DNA of 64,000 nt from Saccharomycopsis phalli (taxonomy: Eukaryota; Ascomycota; Saccharomycetes; Ascoideales; Saccharomycopsidaceae): contig CP073215.1 of NCBI GenBank assembly GCA_020342235.1, forward strand, positions 1,240,001-1,304,000, read 5' to 3'. Below the pieces are notes generated by a model. That model worked only from the letters and a program-made list of their open reading frames with translations, did no database searches and had not been told where the DNA came from. This document shows, one piece after another, positions 27,112 to 37,282 of this stretch (positions are counted from its first letter, which is position 1; each line of letters opens with the position of its first letter). The position numbers and the translations under genes were made by a program.

Positions 27112-28362
27112 ATGGACATTCCAATCACGCAGATTGTTTCCTTGCTCAAGACACAAACAAATGGTGCTGCAACTGGAACTGGACTAGTTCCTCTTCTCAA
27201 GAAGACCAAGGCGTTGTTCAAAGGTAACATTCCTCCAGCTATGTTGAGTGGTACCCAGAAGTTGCTTCCAGCTACATTTGGAGGATACCCAGACCACCGA
27301 GACATTGCTCCTTGTGCGGTTTTCTTGTCGGTGTATCTCGTCTTGACTGCGGTGCACTGCTACATTTTCTTCAAGAATTGGTCCAGGGGGCACAAATTCT
27401 ACAACTCGGTGATATTTATCTTGTACGGTTTCTTAAACTGGATTGGCTACACTTTGCGTCTTGTGTGGGCCAAGGATATCACCAGAGCCCACATTGGTTT
27501 GGCAGCAACCGTGATGGTGCTCACTTCCACGGTCTTATTGGCCGGAGGGAATATCTTGTTAGCTCAGAGAATCTTCACCTGGAGACAGCCAAGAATCGGC
27601 TCCTCGAAATTGTTTGCCTTGTGCATGTATTTCATATACTTCCTAGTGTTGGCCACAATTGTCGTGGGTGTTACTTCTGGAGTTGTTCCGTACTTGTACT
27701 TCCTCAGCGATTCGCACTTTACAATGTGTAAGAAGGCTGCTCGTGCTGCTGGGGTCTTGACTATTGTCTACTCTGCTGTTGCCATGGGATTGATTTTGTT
27801 GGCCTTCCTTTTCAAGCCATTGGCCGAGTCGAGTGACTTTAGCATCTTCCAGCCATGGTGGATTGAGTCCTTTGGAATCACATACTTTGTTCCAAAAGGT
27901 GCAGTGGAAGTCGCCAAGGACACCTTCAACCGCAGACCTCACGACTACAAGAAGGCAGTCAGAGTGATTGCATCATCGACACACCACTATAATACCGTTG
28001 AGGACTTGAAGTCTGTCGCCCAGAACGAGCCTCCAGTATTGTCGCACAACTACAGCATCTTCATTATTCTCTTTACTGTCATCATGTTGTGCATCAGCTC
28101 TGCATTCAGATGCGCGTCTCTCTTTGTTGACCGGTATGTCTATAATCAACTGTGGATTCACAGACCGGTGACAATGTACTGTACTCACGGGATGATTGAG
28201 TTTCTCATCTTGACACTCTATGCGGTCACACGAGTCGACTTGCGGTTCTACAAACCAGACCCAATTCGGCATGATGCGAGTAGCCACTCCCAGCACACCG
28301 AGGATGACGCAATGGTAACCTCAAAAGAATATTCTTCATTGAATGCCCAACCAACTACATAA
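27112..28362 (+). CDS. Seven-helix membrane protein, DUF3112-like
   Basis: 416 residues. Seven hydrophobic segments are visible, starting near residues 70, 103, 135, 168, 215, 310 and 350. The segment GGNILLAQRIFTWRQPRIG resembles the conserved N-[IL]-x-AQR motif of the fungal DUF3112 family. The first 60 residues are outside the membrane with an APCAV-type entry, and the tail after 385 is hydrophilic and Ser/His-rich. The function of the family is unknown; a receptor-like or stress role has been guessed for similar fungal proteins, but nothing here proves it. It has a strong TATA box and converges with the MFS gene. Confidence 0.55.
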   Translation: MDIPITQIVSLLKTQTNGAATGTGLVPLLKKTKALFKGNIPPAMLSGTQKLLPATFGGYPDHRDIAPCAVFLSVYLVLTAVHCYIFFKNWSRGHKFYNSVIFILYGFLNWIGYTLRLVWAKDITRAHIGLAATVMVLTSTVLLAGGNILLAQRIFTWRQPRIGSSKLFALCMYFIYFLVLATIVVGVTSGVVPYLYFLSDSHFTMCKKAARAAGVLTIVYSAVAMGLILLAFLFKPLAESSDFSIFQPWWIESFGITYFVPKGAVEVAKDTFNRRPHDYKKAVRVIASSTHHYNTVEDLKSVAQNEPPVLSHNYSIFIILFTVIMLCISSAFRCASLFVDRYVYNQLWIHRPVTMYCTHGMIEFLILTLYAVTRVDLRFYKPDPIRHDASSHSQHTEDDAMVTSKEYSSLNAQPTT

Positions 28363-28589
28363 TTCCGATCCACCCTACATTCTAAAACACCAGCTGTGCA
28401 GCGTTTGCTATTTTTTTTTACCAAGTTTAATTAAAGTTTTATTAATGAAATCAGCGTAGCATCCTGTTAAGGGAATGCCGTGGCACAATTTTTGCCATCA
28501 AACTAAATATTATCTGAGCGTTGCAAAATAGCAATGAGACATGCATGCACTCACAGTAGCCAAAACGGCGTCTTAGCGTGTGTGTGTTA

Positions 28590-30416
28590 TTAGACTGATT
28601 CTCTTGAGTCGTCTTCTGCGTCTTCAACGAGCTGGAAACTCTGGAAGTACCCGCCCAACGCAACTAATGCAAGTGTCCAAAAGAACACCCAGTTGATGGA
28701 GTGACTAAGCCCAAACGACATTACAAATCCGCCAAAAATCGGAGCTATACACTTTGCAGCAGAGCCTGCAGTAATAGCCAAGGAGTTTATAATTGCCCGG
28801 TGTTTTGGCGGTGAGCCAATATGGGTGAGAAACGTCACTAGTGGGAAGAGCATGGCGGTGGCTACAACTTTGCCAAAGCCCAAAATGTACAACACTGTGT
28901 TTGGCAAGGATAGGTCGCGTGTCACGGGATCGGTGGCCAGGTAGTTCTCAGGTAAGGTGAACACCACAAACGGATACACAAAGTAGACGGCAATTAACAG
29001 CCAGTGCAAGTTGCTAAAGGCGTGTGTCGACTTGAAGTTTCTGTCGACATATGGGTAGACAAACACCACCACTAGAATACCCAAGAGACCGGTTACAGAT
29101 AGAATTTTGCCCACTTGCTCAGACGAGTAGCCCAATCCTCCGCTGATCTTGAATGGGAATACCGAGTCCAAGAGCCCGTTCTTGTTGAGCGACACTTCGT
29201 TGGACATGAACACCGGTAGGAATTCGTCAAAGCAGACTCCATGGAGAATCAAGAGAATGTTGGCCAAGATTGGCCCGTAGCAGGATGGGTTTCTGAGTGC
29301 TTTCCATGGGATCTTGGTATCATCGTTTTCTTCAAACGCCTTCAAGTCGTTTTCACGCGACATTGTCTTCACAAGCGAGATGGACTGCCGTCGGGAGAAT
29401 GGACCCACATTGCTGTTTTTTGAGCCTGTGCTGGCTTCAGACACCCTTCTATTGTTGCTTGGTCGGGTAGAGATGGATCCATATGACTGTGGAGGGGCGA
29501 GTTTGTTTGGCGAAGTGTCGTCAGAGCCAATGGACTCGACTTCCGTGCCATCGAACTCGTCTACTGAGTCATCGTAGTCAAAAGGATCTTCTTCAGTGAC
29601 TGGTGCGCTGAGAATAGGCTGGGCTTCGCTGGTGGCATGCCACAAACGCTTTTCCTCGGAGTCGCGTAGTCCGAGAAATGCCAAGATTCTGTCACCAATG
29701 TCAAGGCCAAGATCATACTTGTACTTGAGTGAGTAGTGCGTCTCTTCCATGAATAAAAATAAAATGATTATACTGATTAATAAGAACCCTGCGACAACAA
29801 GGTTTGGCAATGCATAGGGGAACTTTTCGTTAAGCCTGTCCAAGAGAGGAAACCTCGACCCCAGGGAAACTTTGTAGTAGTCGTCTTCAGCCTTTGGATG
29901 GGCCAAGGCGCCGCCAATCAAGGGCCCAAATATACAGCCCAAGTGCCACAAGAGCGGGAAGGTGCTAAAGGCTAGGGCTTGGTGTTTACGCTCGACTGCG
30001 ATTTCCCCAATGACTGTCCGCAACACGGGGAGATTACCGTTTAATAAGCCCATCAAAGAGCGAGCAACAAGGGCCATGTAGTAGTTTGTGGAGAAACCCA
30101 AGAGGAGCATCGAGAGCATCGAGCCAAACAAGCCGATCATTATCGTGACTTTACGGCCTCTGACCTGGGAGAACTTGGACCACTGGAGCGCAGAAAGCAC
30201 TTGCGAGAGAGCAAATACAGAGGATAAGTATCCCGCGTACTTGGAGATGTCTGCTTCTGTTTCGGCAATATGAAAGTCCCGAGTGAGGAAGTATACATAG
30301 GGAAACAACGAGCTAAAGGCGATGGGTTCAGAGAGTCGTGCACAGCATACGACAAAGATCTGACCAAGAGGAAAGCCTCGAATCTGTTCTCTAAAAGATA
30401 TCTTTGGATGAGACAT
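28590..30416 (-). CDS. MFS transporter, YCR023C-like (copy 1)
   Basis: 608 residues. A twelve-helix major facilitator of the YCR023C / ZIF-like (tetracycline-efflux-type) group: FREQIRGFPLGQIFVVCCARL start, motif A QVRGRKVTIMIGLFGS, LMGLLNGNLPVLRTVIGEI (motif C region), and a 150-residue cytosolic loop between helices 6 and 7 that is acidic and Ser-rich. Substrate is unknown. It is in tandem with, and clearly duplicated from or to, the gene at 30802. This copy has no intron where copy 2 has one, and its central loop is about 100 residues longer. Confidence 0.85.
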   Translation of the reverse strand: MSHPKISFREQIRGFPLGQIFVVCCARLSEPIAFSSLFPYVYFLTRDFHIAETEADISKYAGYLSSVFALSQVLSALQWSKFSQVRGRKVTIMIGLFGSMLSMLLLGFSTNYYMALVARSLMGLLNGNLPVLRTVIGEIAVERKHQALAFSTFPLLWHLGCIFGPLIGGALAHPKAEDDYYKVSLGSRFPLLDRLNEKFPYALPNLVVAGFLLISIIILFLFMEETHYSLKYKYDLGLDIGDRILAFLGLRDSEEKRLWHATSEAQPILSAPVTEEDPFDYDDSVDEFDGTEVESIGSDDTSPNKLAPPQSYGSISTRPSNNRRVSEASTGSKNSNVGPFSRRQSISLVKTMSRENDLKAFEENDDTKIPWKALRNPSCYGPILANILLILHGVCFDEFLPVFMSNEVSLNKNGLLDSVFPFKISGGLGYSSEQVGKILSVTGLLGILVVVFVYPYVDRNFKSTHAFSNLHWLLIAVYFVYPFVVFTLPENYLATDPVTRDLSLPNTVLYILGFGKVVATAMLFPLVTFLTHIGSPPKHRAIINSLAITAGSAAKCIAPIFGGFVMSFGLSHSINWVFFWTLALVALGGYFQSFQLVEDAEDDSRESV

Positions 30417-30801
30417 CTAGCGGGTATGAGTGTATGGGAGAACAGAAAGGAAACCCAGCTGGTTGCGAGGAAAAAAAAATCACAACTGGTGCAAGTGCCA
30501 TGATGAATCACACTTTGGCAATCTCGGCTCGCAGTTACCGAATTGAGGAGAATCTACGTATGCTGCGGCAGGCAGAGGGAAAAAAAATTCAGTCTACTAC
30601 GAGGACCGGGATTAAAAAACATCAAAAGATTTGCTACTAAATTAAGAAAAAAAATACTTGCTCCACCAAAAGCCGGCGCCGCTCCGTGGCGATTGCAACA
30701 TATGAATACCAGCCAAAAGAAAAAAAAGCGGGGCGTGACATTGCCGCATCGTGACTCTACTTGACGTTATCAGACGCAGACCCACTCACTAGAGTTCCAG
30801 A
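30417..30801. other. 385-bp region between the two MFS genes
   Basis: Promoter of copy 1 and 3' flank of copy 2. It holds several A7-A9 runs but no gene. Confidence 0.5.
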
Positions 30802-32364
30802 TCAAACCTCCTCGGGCACTACAAAAAAACTCTGGACAAACCCAGCAATGCCGAAAAAACAGAGCGACCACCACGAGAGCCACGCAATTTGATGATGCTG
30901 GCAGTAGGAGAAAATGTGTCCCCAGACAAGCGGACCAATTGCCCGGCTGGCCGATGCCGTGGTGACAACCAAACTGTTTACCACGGCCTTGTACTCCTTT
31001 GGTGCACATCTGTGGACGATTAACGAAAGCTGGGGCTTGATGTTGGCGGTGCAGGAGGTTCGGAAGAAGGCTAGCCCGTAGGCAGCAATAAACACCCACT
31101 TGTAGGACGTAAAGCCATTGCCGGAGTTTGGCACCAAGAATAGTAGGTACGGAAGCAAGAGGAAGACAAACGGAAGAATCGACAAGCAGACCTTCAAGAT
31201 TATCCGTGGATCGTAGTTTCTGTCGACATATGGGAACACTCCCAACACTACAATTATGCCCAAGACCCCGCTGGTCGAAAGAAGGGTACCTGTTTGCACG
31301 GAGCTGAAACCCAAGCCGCCGACAATGTGGAATGGAAACTTGGAGAGAAGGTAGCCGTGCTTGTCCAAGCGTAGATCCGTGGATAGGTATATTGGCAAGA
31401 ACTCGTTGAACACCACGTCCTGGATGTTTTGGATAAAAAACAACACCAAGATGTTGCACAAGTTGGGCACGAGAATGCTTCTCCAAGGAATGGATGTATC
31501 CTTGCTGGATGTGGCACCAGACTCTGCGTCCGACTGCAATAGCCCCGTCTGCTCGTCTGGCTCTTCCAAATCCTTCATCTTGTGCCAAGGACGCAGTCTC
31601 ACCATGCTAAAGGCTCTAAAAAGCCGGTCGCCCATGTCCAAGCCCGGATCGTAGCGGAGCTTGTTCTCAAAGTGGGTTTCCTCGACAAAAAAGAACGTGA
31701 GGGTGCAGCTGAATAGCAAAATCAGACCAGCGACAATGTTGACAAGCGCAAACGGATAAGCCTGGTTCAACTTGTCGAGCATGGTGGGGTTTTCCACATG
31801 GGCCGGATGCAGCGTCAAGACCCCGCCCAAAAAGGGGCCGATGATCGAGCCCATTTGGTAGCAGAGAGGCATGACAAGAAACGCAAGCGACTGGTGCTTT
31901 CGTTCGACTGCAAGTTCGCCAAGGACCGTGCGAATAATCGCGACATTACCGTTGACGCAGCCCATGAGTGCGCGAGCCAACAACGCCATCCAGTAGTTTC
32001 TGGCAAACCCAAGCAACAAGAGGCACACTGTCGTGCCGAGCAACCCAATCATAATAATGGGTTTGCGGCCATGTCGTTCGGCAGCCTTGCCCCATTGCAC
32101 TGCACAAATCACTTGGCACACTGCAAAAGATGTGGCGAGATACCCCGAGTATTTGGAGATATTGGCCTCGTCCTCGGCGACATTGAAACGCTTGACCATG
32201 AAATACACATATGGGAACAACGATGTGAATGCAATCGGTTCGGCAAGTCTTACAAGAGCTGGGGGGTTAGTGAGAGCGTAAGCATCGTGAAGTTACGTAC
32301 CAATGAGCAAGACCTGAACAAAAGGGAATCCCCTAATTTGTTCACGAAAAGTAATTCCGGCCAT
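30802..32364 (-). CDS. MFS transporter, YCR023C-like (copy 2, spliced)
   Basis: 506 residues from two exons, 32364-32301 and 32258-30802. Exon 1 gives MAGITFREQIRGFPFVQVLLI; joined to ALVRLAEPIAFTSLFPYVYF it aligns with copy 1 (FREQIRGFPLGQIFVVCCARLSEPIAF) without a gap, which proves the splice. Motif A is RHGRKPIIMIGLLG and the motif-C-like stretch is LMGCVNGNVAIIRTVLGEL. The central loop is short (LRPWHKMKDLEEPDEQTGLL..). Twelve helices; substrate unknown. Without the intron the gene would lack its first 33 residues and start codon. Divergent from SPT20, 153 bp apart, with a TATATAA at about 32395. Confidence 0.88.
32259..32300 (-). other. 42-nt spliceosomal intron
   Basis: GTACGT at the 5' end, CACTAAC branch site, CCCCCCAG at the 3' end; phase 1. 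Very short for a yeast intron. Confidence 0.85.
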
Positions 32365-32517
32365 TTTACGCAAAACTGCGAGAATATCACCACCTTATAT
32401 AACGAAATAATATATTGCCAAATGTGGCTTAGGTCCTCTATCGCCGAGCACCCGGTTACGTGCCCGCGGACGGGTATTGATGTTGTCGTTGGAGTTTGTC
32501 CACTAGTACATTTGACG

Positions 32518-34326
32518 ATGGTGGGAAATGCCACACCAACAAACGACGTCCAAACAAACAATGAGGCCGCGCCCCAGGCAAGGCGGGCGGACTACCAACC
32601 GTGGCACTATGAATTGGCCGGGTTGATTGGGCAGTACCAAAAAACGCAAAACTTGGCAGGGAGACGGGAAATTCTCAGCCGGCTCCACTTTAGTGGAGAC
32701 TCCAAGGAGCTTCTCAACAAGTACCAGAACTTTGCGCCGTCAATTGAGTTGAATATATACAAGAACCACTTTCGCTTCGGCAACCAGGAAGGCGTGATTA
32801 GCCGAGACGATCCTGCTGCGCTCGACTTCCTCAAGCATGTGGCACGTGAGGAAATTCCCGCCGAGATGGTCGAGATATTGCATGACGGGGGGATCAAGCT
32901 CTATGACGGGTGTGTCATTGTGAAGGTCATTGACCATCGAGACACTCACGAGGACACAAAGGAAAGTGACGACAAGGCAAAGGCCGACGAGGAGCCCGTG
33001 GCGGAACTCAAGAGCGAGCCCCGGACATATAGGGCGGTGTTGAAGCCGACGTCGATATCCATGTACCACGATCTTTTGTACCTTTCTGACCGGCTTCCCA
33101 AGGCCAACTTGGACGATCTTTTGCTTGAGATGGAGTCAAAGTACCTACCGATTATGAAGCCGAAGTTGGACTTGACCGTGCCGCTCAATCCGTTTGCAAA
33201 GTCGTGTCCAAGCCACGTCCACGTGGACGTTATAACGCCCCAGATATCTGAGGACGATTCCGGCAACGTCACAATCAAGTTTACCCATCGCAATGACGAC
33301 GAGCTTGGCGAGGTTGTGCGGACAGATACCCACGAGAACGCACATGTGACGCAGGGCAGCGAGTATGAGGACTTTATGATGCTTCTTTCCAACAGCGAGG
33401 TCACGGCCAGCAACAAGATGAACAAGTTTTCGCGGCTCCGATTCGTGGAGCAGTTCCGCAAGCGGACGGAGCGCAACAAGCAGCAGCCGGGGAAAACTGT
33501 ACCGGTAGCAAACATACGAGACCCAATTGTATCTGATACAGCAGACATCAACAACTCGCTGCTTCTTCGACGACGACAGCAGCAGCAGCAACAGATGCAG
33601 ATGAAACAGCCAAAGTCGCCCATGGCAAAGAACCCAAAGAAAGTCGGCGGCACAAACGGGCAGGCAGTAATGAGTTTGCCGCAGAGGACCCAGACCACAA
33701 CGCCGCTTGCACAGTTTGGCAGCAATCCAAGCAGTGCTGTGAACCCCAACTTCCCAGCTGGACTGGCTATCGACCAGCCGAGTGCCGGTGGGTCGCCGAG
33801 TTTGGCCAAGGGACAGCCCAAGCGACGCACATACAATACCAAGAAGAAGAAAGACGAGCGAGCGTCGCCAATGAGTGCGGGCGGGTCACCGGTGGTGCAG
33901 CAGTCACGGATCGGGACTCCGGTGGAAACGACGTTCAACAATTACAGTCCAAAGATGGCGAGTGCGAAGAAGGTGCCGATGCAGGGCGACGTGAAGAGCC
34001 AGATCCAGCTCATTAACCAAAAGCAGCCGATGAACTTTAACCGGAACCCCCAGGATATGGGTATGCCGGACATGGCGAACAATGCCCAGATCATGCAGAT
34101 GATGAGCAACAACATGAACAACAACCCGAAGATCCAGGCGATGATGAATCATCCGATGCGGCAGCAGTTGATTAACCACTTTGCCAACGGGCAGCAGAAC
34201 GGGAATCCGTTGAACATTAACATGAACAACTTGACTCCGCAGCAGTTGCGCCAGTTGCAGCAGTTGCGGAATATGCAGTTTATGAAGAAGGCCGAGGGAG
34301 AGAAGGAGAAGAAGGAGGGTGAGTAG
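32518..34326 (+). CDS. SPT20: SAGA subunit SPT20 (ADA5)
   Basis: 602 residues from ATG 32518 (MVGNATPTNDVQ), like the 604 of S. cerevisiae; an in-frame ATG 33 codons earlier is possible but less likely. Spt20 is the structural core of SAGA. The Spt20 domain spans about residues 60-230: ILSRLHFSGDSKELLNKYQ, SIELNIYKNHFRFG, EIPAEMVEILHDGGIKLYDGCVIVKVIDH. A middle region with MMLLSNSEVTASNKMNKFSRLRFVEQFRKR follows, and the last 250 residues are Gln/Asn/Met-rich. The TAG stop is followed at once by an in-frame GAG repeat of about 16 units, so read-through would add a poly-Glu tail. Confidence 0.92.
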   Translation: MVGNATPTNDVQTNNEAAPQARRADYQPWHYELAGLIGQYQKTQNLAGRREILSRLHFSGDSKELLNKYQNFAPSIELNIYKNHFRFGNQEGVISRDDPAALDFLKHVAREEIPAEMVEILHDGGIKLYDGCVIVKVIDHRDTHEDTKESDDKAKADEEPVAELKSEPRTYRAVLKPTSISMYHDLLYLSDRLPKANLDDLLLEMESKYLPIMKPKLDLTVPLNPFAKSCPSHVHVDVITPQISEDDSGNVTIKFTHRNDDELGEVVRTDTHENAHVTQGSEYEDFMMLLSNSEVTASNKMNKFSRLRFVEQFRKRTERNKQQPGKTVPVANIRDPIVSDTADINNSLLLRRRQQQQQQMQMKQPKSPMAKNPKKVGGTNGQAVMSLPQRTQTTTPLAQFGSNPSSAVNPNFPAGLAIDQPSAGGSPSLAKGQPKRRTYNTKKKKDERASPMSAGGSPVVQQSRIGTPVETTFNNYSPKMASAKKVPMQGDVKSQIQLINQKQPMNFNRNPQDMGMPDMANNAQIMQMMSNNMNNNPKIQAMMNHPMRQQLINHFANGQQNGNPLNINMNNLTPQQLRQLQQLRNMQFMKKAEGEKEKKEGE

Positions 34327-34374
34327 GAGGAGGAGGAGGAGGAGGAGGAGGAGGAGGAGGAGGAGGAGGAGGAG
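34325..34374. repeat. (GAG)n microsatellite after SPT20 stop
   Basis: About 16 GAG triplets start right after the stop codon and stay in the SPT20 frame. Confidence 0.9.
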
Positions 34375-34433
34375 AGGAAAACAATGAAAAGAAAAGTGAG
34401 TAGATGAATAAAAAGAATAAAACCTGGCCAACG

Positions 34434-34474
34434 ACAATATATGAGGCATTCTACAATATATGAGGCATTCTACA
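34434..34474. repeat. 20-bp direct repeat, two copies
   Basis: ACAATATATGAGGCATTCT occurs twice head to tail in the SPT20-LNP1 gap; it may mark 3'-end signals of either gene. Confidence 0.75.
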
Positions 34475-34620
34475 AGACAGCGTGTACCTGGTGTAGCATT
34501 CCAACACACAGCAAATGGACTATGACAGCATGTATTTTATAGACAAACATATACACCAATCTACTACTTGTACAATTCCGGCAACTTGGGTCCTGCCATT
34601 AGTTGCCCAACAGAAAATGC

Positions 34621-35457
34621 TCATTTGGGCGTACTAGGAGAAGTCTCCGGCGCCGGATCCAGGCTCGGTCGCCCGGCATCAGGATTATTGACATGGCCAC
34701 ATTTGAAACACACAAATTTCACCTGGTGAGGCAAGAACCGCGGAAGCGCTAGCCCATTGTGGGTGAAGCAGTTTACACATATTAACGCGTACCGGTTGCT
34801 GGGAGCTAGCTCGTCCGACCCCACCAACATGTCGAAAAACCGGCCAACAAACGACTTTCTGTCCTCTTCAGGAACATACACACCTGCCCTGATCTGCAGA
34901 CGCTTCTCCTTTAACCGCGCCTTTTCCTGGTACTTCTCCTCAATCTGATCTAGCAAGGTGTCACTGTCTTCCTTCTCCAGAGCCTCAGCCTCAGCCTCAG
35001 CCTCAGCCTCAGTTTCCTTGGAGAAATCCAGCACGCTGTATTTCTGCAACAAGCTCCTTGTCTTTTGGAAGTTTGTCTTTGTCTTTAGGTCCTGGATTTT
35101 CTGCTGTTTCTGTCGCTTATAGAAACTAATCTTGCCAAGGTAATACTTGAGGATCCGATGGTGGTACAATTCCAAGAACAAATGTAGCCCATATATGAGC
35201 ACAGGAACTACTGCTGCAGCAACGAGCCGATATCGATCAATCTCCGGGCTCCACGTCTTCACAAGGTACCCAATGTACCCAACGTATAATGCAACTAACC
35301 AACGGATTGCCCAACGGTTGAACCATTGCGAGTTCCGTTTAAACTCCACGACACGCCGCTCGGTGATTATTATCTTGTTGGATATTTCATCCAAGTCCTT
35401 CTCGAACGTAAGAGGATTAAACTCCTGCGATCTAAAGAACACAGAAAAGATACCCAT
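34621..35457 (-). CDS. LNP1: Lunapark ER-junction protein LNP1
   Basis: 278 residues (S. cerevisiae 278). Lnp1 stabilises three-way junctions of tubular ER. Two close membrane segments at about 49-68 and 81-98 form a hairpin with a Trp/Tyr-rich entry (WAIRWLVALYVGYIGYL), flanked by coiled-coil charged regions. The zinc finger is complete: C-x2-C (ICVNC) and C-x2-C (VCFKC) near residues 227-254, the domain named after lunapark. A short EAEAEAEAEA repeat lies near residue 155. The tail is Pro/Ser-rich. Divergent from STR2. Confidence 0.93.
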   Translation of the reverse strand: MGIFSVFFRSQEFNPLTFEKDLDEISNKIIITERRVVEFKRNSQWFNRWAIRWLVALYVGYIGYLVKTWSPEIDRYRLVAAAVVPVLIYGLHLFLELYHHRILKYYLGKISFYKRQKQQKIQDLKTKTNFQKTRSLLQKYSVLDFSKETEAEAEAEAEALEKEDSDTLLDQIEEKYQEKARLKEKRLQIRAGVYVPEEDRKSFVGRFFDMLVGSDELAPSNRYALICVNCFTHNGLALPRFLPHQVKFVCFKCGHVNNPDAGRPSLDPAPETSPSTPK

Positions 35458-35501
35458 GCCTAACTGTCATGACGGATCGCCGACATTTCCTAGCCACACA
35501 G

Positions 35502-35507
35502 CACGTG
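35502..35507. promoter_or_regulatory. Cbf1/Met4-type E-box (CACGTG) for STR2
   Basis: GCACGTGACC in the 98-bp space between LNP1 and STR2. Sulfur-amino-acid genes of yeasts are activated by Cbf1-Met4-Met28 at CACGTG, so this site most likely serves STR2; it is only about 50 bp from the ATG, which is close. Confidence 0.5.
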
Positions 35508-35555
35508 ACCGCAGCCCAGGTCTGAGATTACTCACAAGATCATGGCTCTTGCATC

Positions 35556-37211
35556 ATGTACCTACCAGGGCAAGTTGTGGGGGAGCCAATTCCCAATAAT
35601 ACCGACCACGCGGTCTCAGTGACTTTGCCCACTTGGGAGGATGTTGTCGGCTATGAGGAAGGTGACTCCAGGGTTGTTAGCCAGATGAAAACGGGGTATC
35701 CGCGGTTTTTCATCCACAAGTCGATTCGCAGATTGCAGGACTATTTGCTACAAGAGTACGGCAGACAGGGGATAGAGGATCTTTTCATATTCCCGTCGTA
35801 CGCGGTGGCTAAGCGGTGCCAAAAGTATGTTATTGGTCGGATAAAATTGCTTGAACAAGCAACAGTCAAGGTCAGAGTGGTGCAGCTACTGACATTGGCT
35901 CCCAAGAACGCAGCTGAGGAGACGTTCCGAACATCTCTTACCCTCGGCTTGGTGTTCTACCCAAAACAGTATTTCAAATACTGCAAGGAGTTTTGGCAGC
36001 ACAGCGGCGAAGGAATCAGCAGCAGATTGGCAGAGTACGCCTTGCTGGAGTTCCAGTACGAAAAAACGCTCAAGTTGAACCAGTTGAGCATGCGAGAGGA
36101 AAACGAAAACAAGGAGTATGTCGAGGAGAAATTCGGACGGAATTTGAACTTCTCGGAGGCCAAGGAGGCCGCCATGCTTATTCGTAAGCGGATCATCGAG
36201 CAGGTCAATTCTAACAACCCTGGACTCGAGGCCAGCTGCAATGACGTCTATTTGTATCCAAGCGGCATGTCCAGCATATACAACAGCCACAACATGTTTC
36301 TCAATCTTTTTGGCCAGTACAAGAGCGTGGTCTATGGGTTCCCGTATGTCGACACATTGAGCATCATGAAGAAGTTTGGACCAGGGCTCATTCATTTGGG
36401 CCACTCGAGCGAGGAAGAGCTCAATGAGCTTGAAAAGTCCTTGGAGCAAGGAACCAAGATCCTTGCTTTGTTTTGTGAAAGCCCTTCCAATCCGCTTCTC
36501 AAGACCCCAAACCTAGCAAGAATCCGCGAAATTGCAAACAAGTACAAGTTCCCAGTAGTCATTGACGAGACCGTAGGCAACCATATTAACACCAACGCCT
36601 ACAACTACGGTGATATATTGGCCTGCTCGTTGACCAAGATCTTCTCGGGAGACTCCAATGTCTTGAGCGGCTGTTTTGTGTTGAACAAGAACTTGCCGTT
36701 TTACAGCCAGTTCAAGACCTGGCTATCTGACAACTACGAGTGCAATTTTTGGAAAGAGGATACCTTGTACCTTGAGAGAAACTCCAGAGACTTTGTTAAG
36801 CGGAACAGTGTTACCAATGACAATGCCGTCGCAGTGGTGGAACTCTTCCAAAAGTATCAAGCCAAGGGCTACATAAAGGAGATTTTCTACCCTAGTCTTG
36901 GCGAAACTCGTGCAAATTACGAAACAATTCGCACTCCCAATGGTGGCTACGGCGGATTGATGTCTGTGGTATTTTCCACTCACGAAATATCGCGCAAGTT
37001 CTTCAACCGGCTACAGTTGTCCAAGGGCCCAAGCTTGGGTACCAATTTTACATTGATATGCCCGTACACCGTCCTTGTTCATTATTTTGAGTTGGAGGAA
37101 GTGGCACAATACGGTATCCACCGGGACTTGATTCGGCTTAGTATTGGAATTGAAAAGACTGAGATGCTCTTGTCGATAGTAGAACAAGCCATCATAGAGG
37201 CCATTAGTTAA
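35556..37211 (+). CDS. STR2: Cystathionine gamma-synthase STR2
   Basis: 551 residues. Str2 joins cysteine and an O-acylhomoserine to cystathionine, the first step from cysteine to homocysteine. The N-terminus matches Str2 closely (IPNNTDHAVSVTLPTWEDVVGYEEGD, TGYPRFFIHKSI), as do YLYPSGMSSIY, ESPSNPLLKTPNL and VVIDETVG. The PLP-binding Lys is K361 in SLTKIFSGDSNVLSG. The C-terminal GPSLGTNFTLICPYTVLVHY and QYGIHRDLIRLSIGIE motifs are typical. It is about 90 residues shorter than S. cerevisiae Str2, which has an extra central insert. A CACGTG lies in the promoter. Confidence 0.93.
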   Translation: MYLPGQVVGEPIPNNTDHAVSVTLPTWEDVVGYEEGDSRVVSQMKTGYPRFFIHKSIRRLQDYLLQEYGRQGIEDLFIFPSYAVAKRCQKYVIGRIKLLEQATVKVRVVQLLTLAPKNAAEETFRTSLTLGLVFYPKQYFKYCKEFWQHSGEGISSRLAEYALLEFQYEKTLKLNQLSMREENENKEYVEEKFGRNLNFSEAKEAAMLIRKRIIEQVNSNNPGLEASCNDVYLYPSGMSSIYNSHNMFLNLFGQYKSVVYGFPYVDTLSIMKKFGPGLIHLGHSSEEELNELEKSLEQGTKILALFCESPSNPLLKTPNLARIREIANKYKFPVVIDETVGNHINTNAYNYGDILACSLTKIFSGDSNVLSGCFVLNKNLPFYSQFKTWLSDNYECNFWKEDTLYLERNSRDFVKRNSVTNDNAVAVVELFQKYQAKGYIKEIFYPSLGETRANYETIRTPNGGYGGLMSVVFSTHEISRKFFNRLQLSKGPSLGTNFTLICPYTVLVHYFELEEVAQYGIHRDLIRLSIGIEKTEMLLSIVEQAIIEAIS

Positions 37212-37282
37212 TACACAATAATCAATCCCCACGTAACTCGCGCTACAAAAAAATATGCTATGATCATTTATTAACAATATTT

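Noticed and set aside
31798-32517. N-terminal extension of SPT20 by 240 codons
   Set aside because: It is antisense to the MFS gene and unlike SPT20; the family-like protein starts at 32518.
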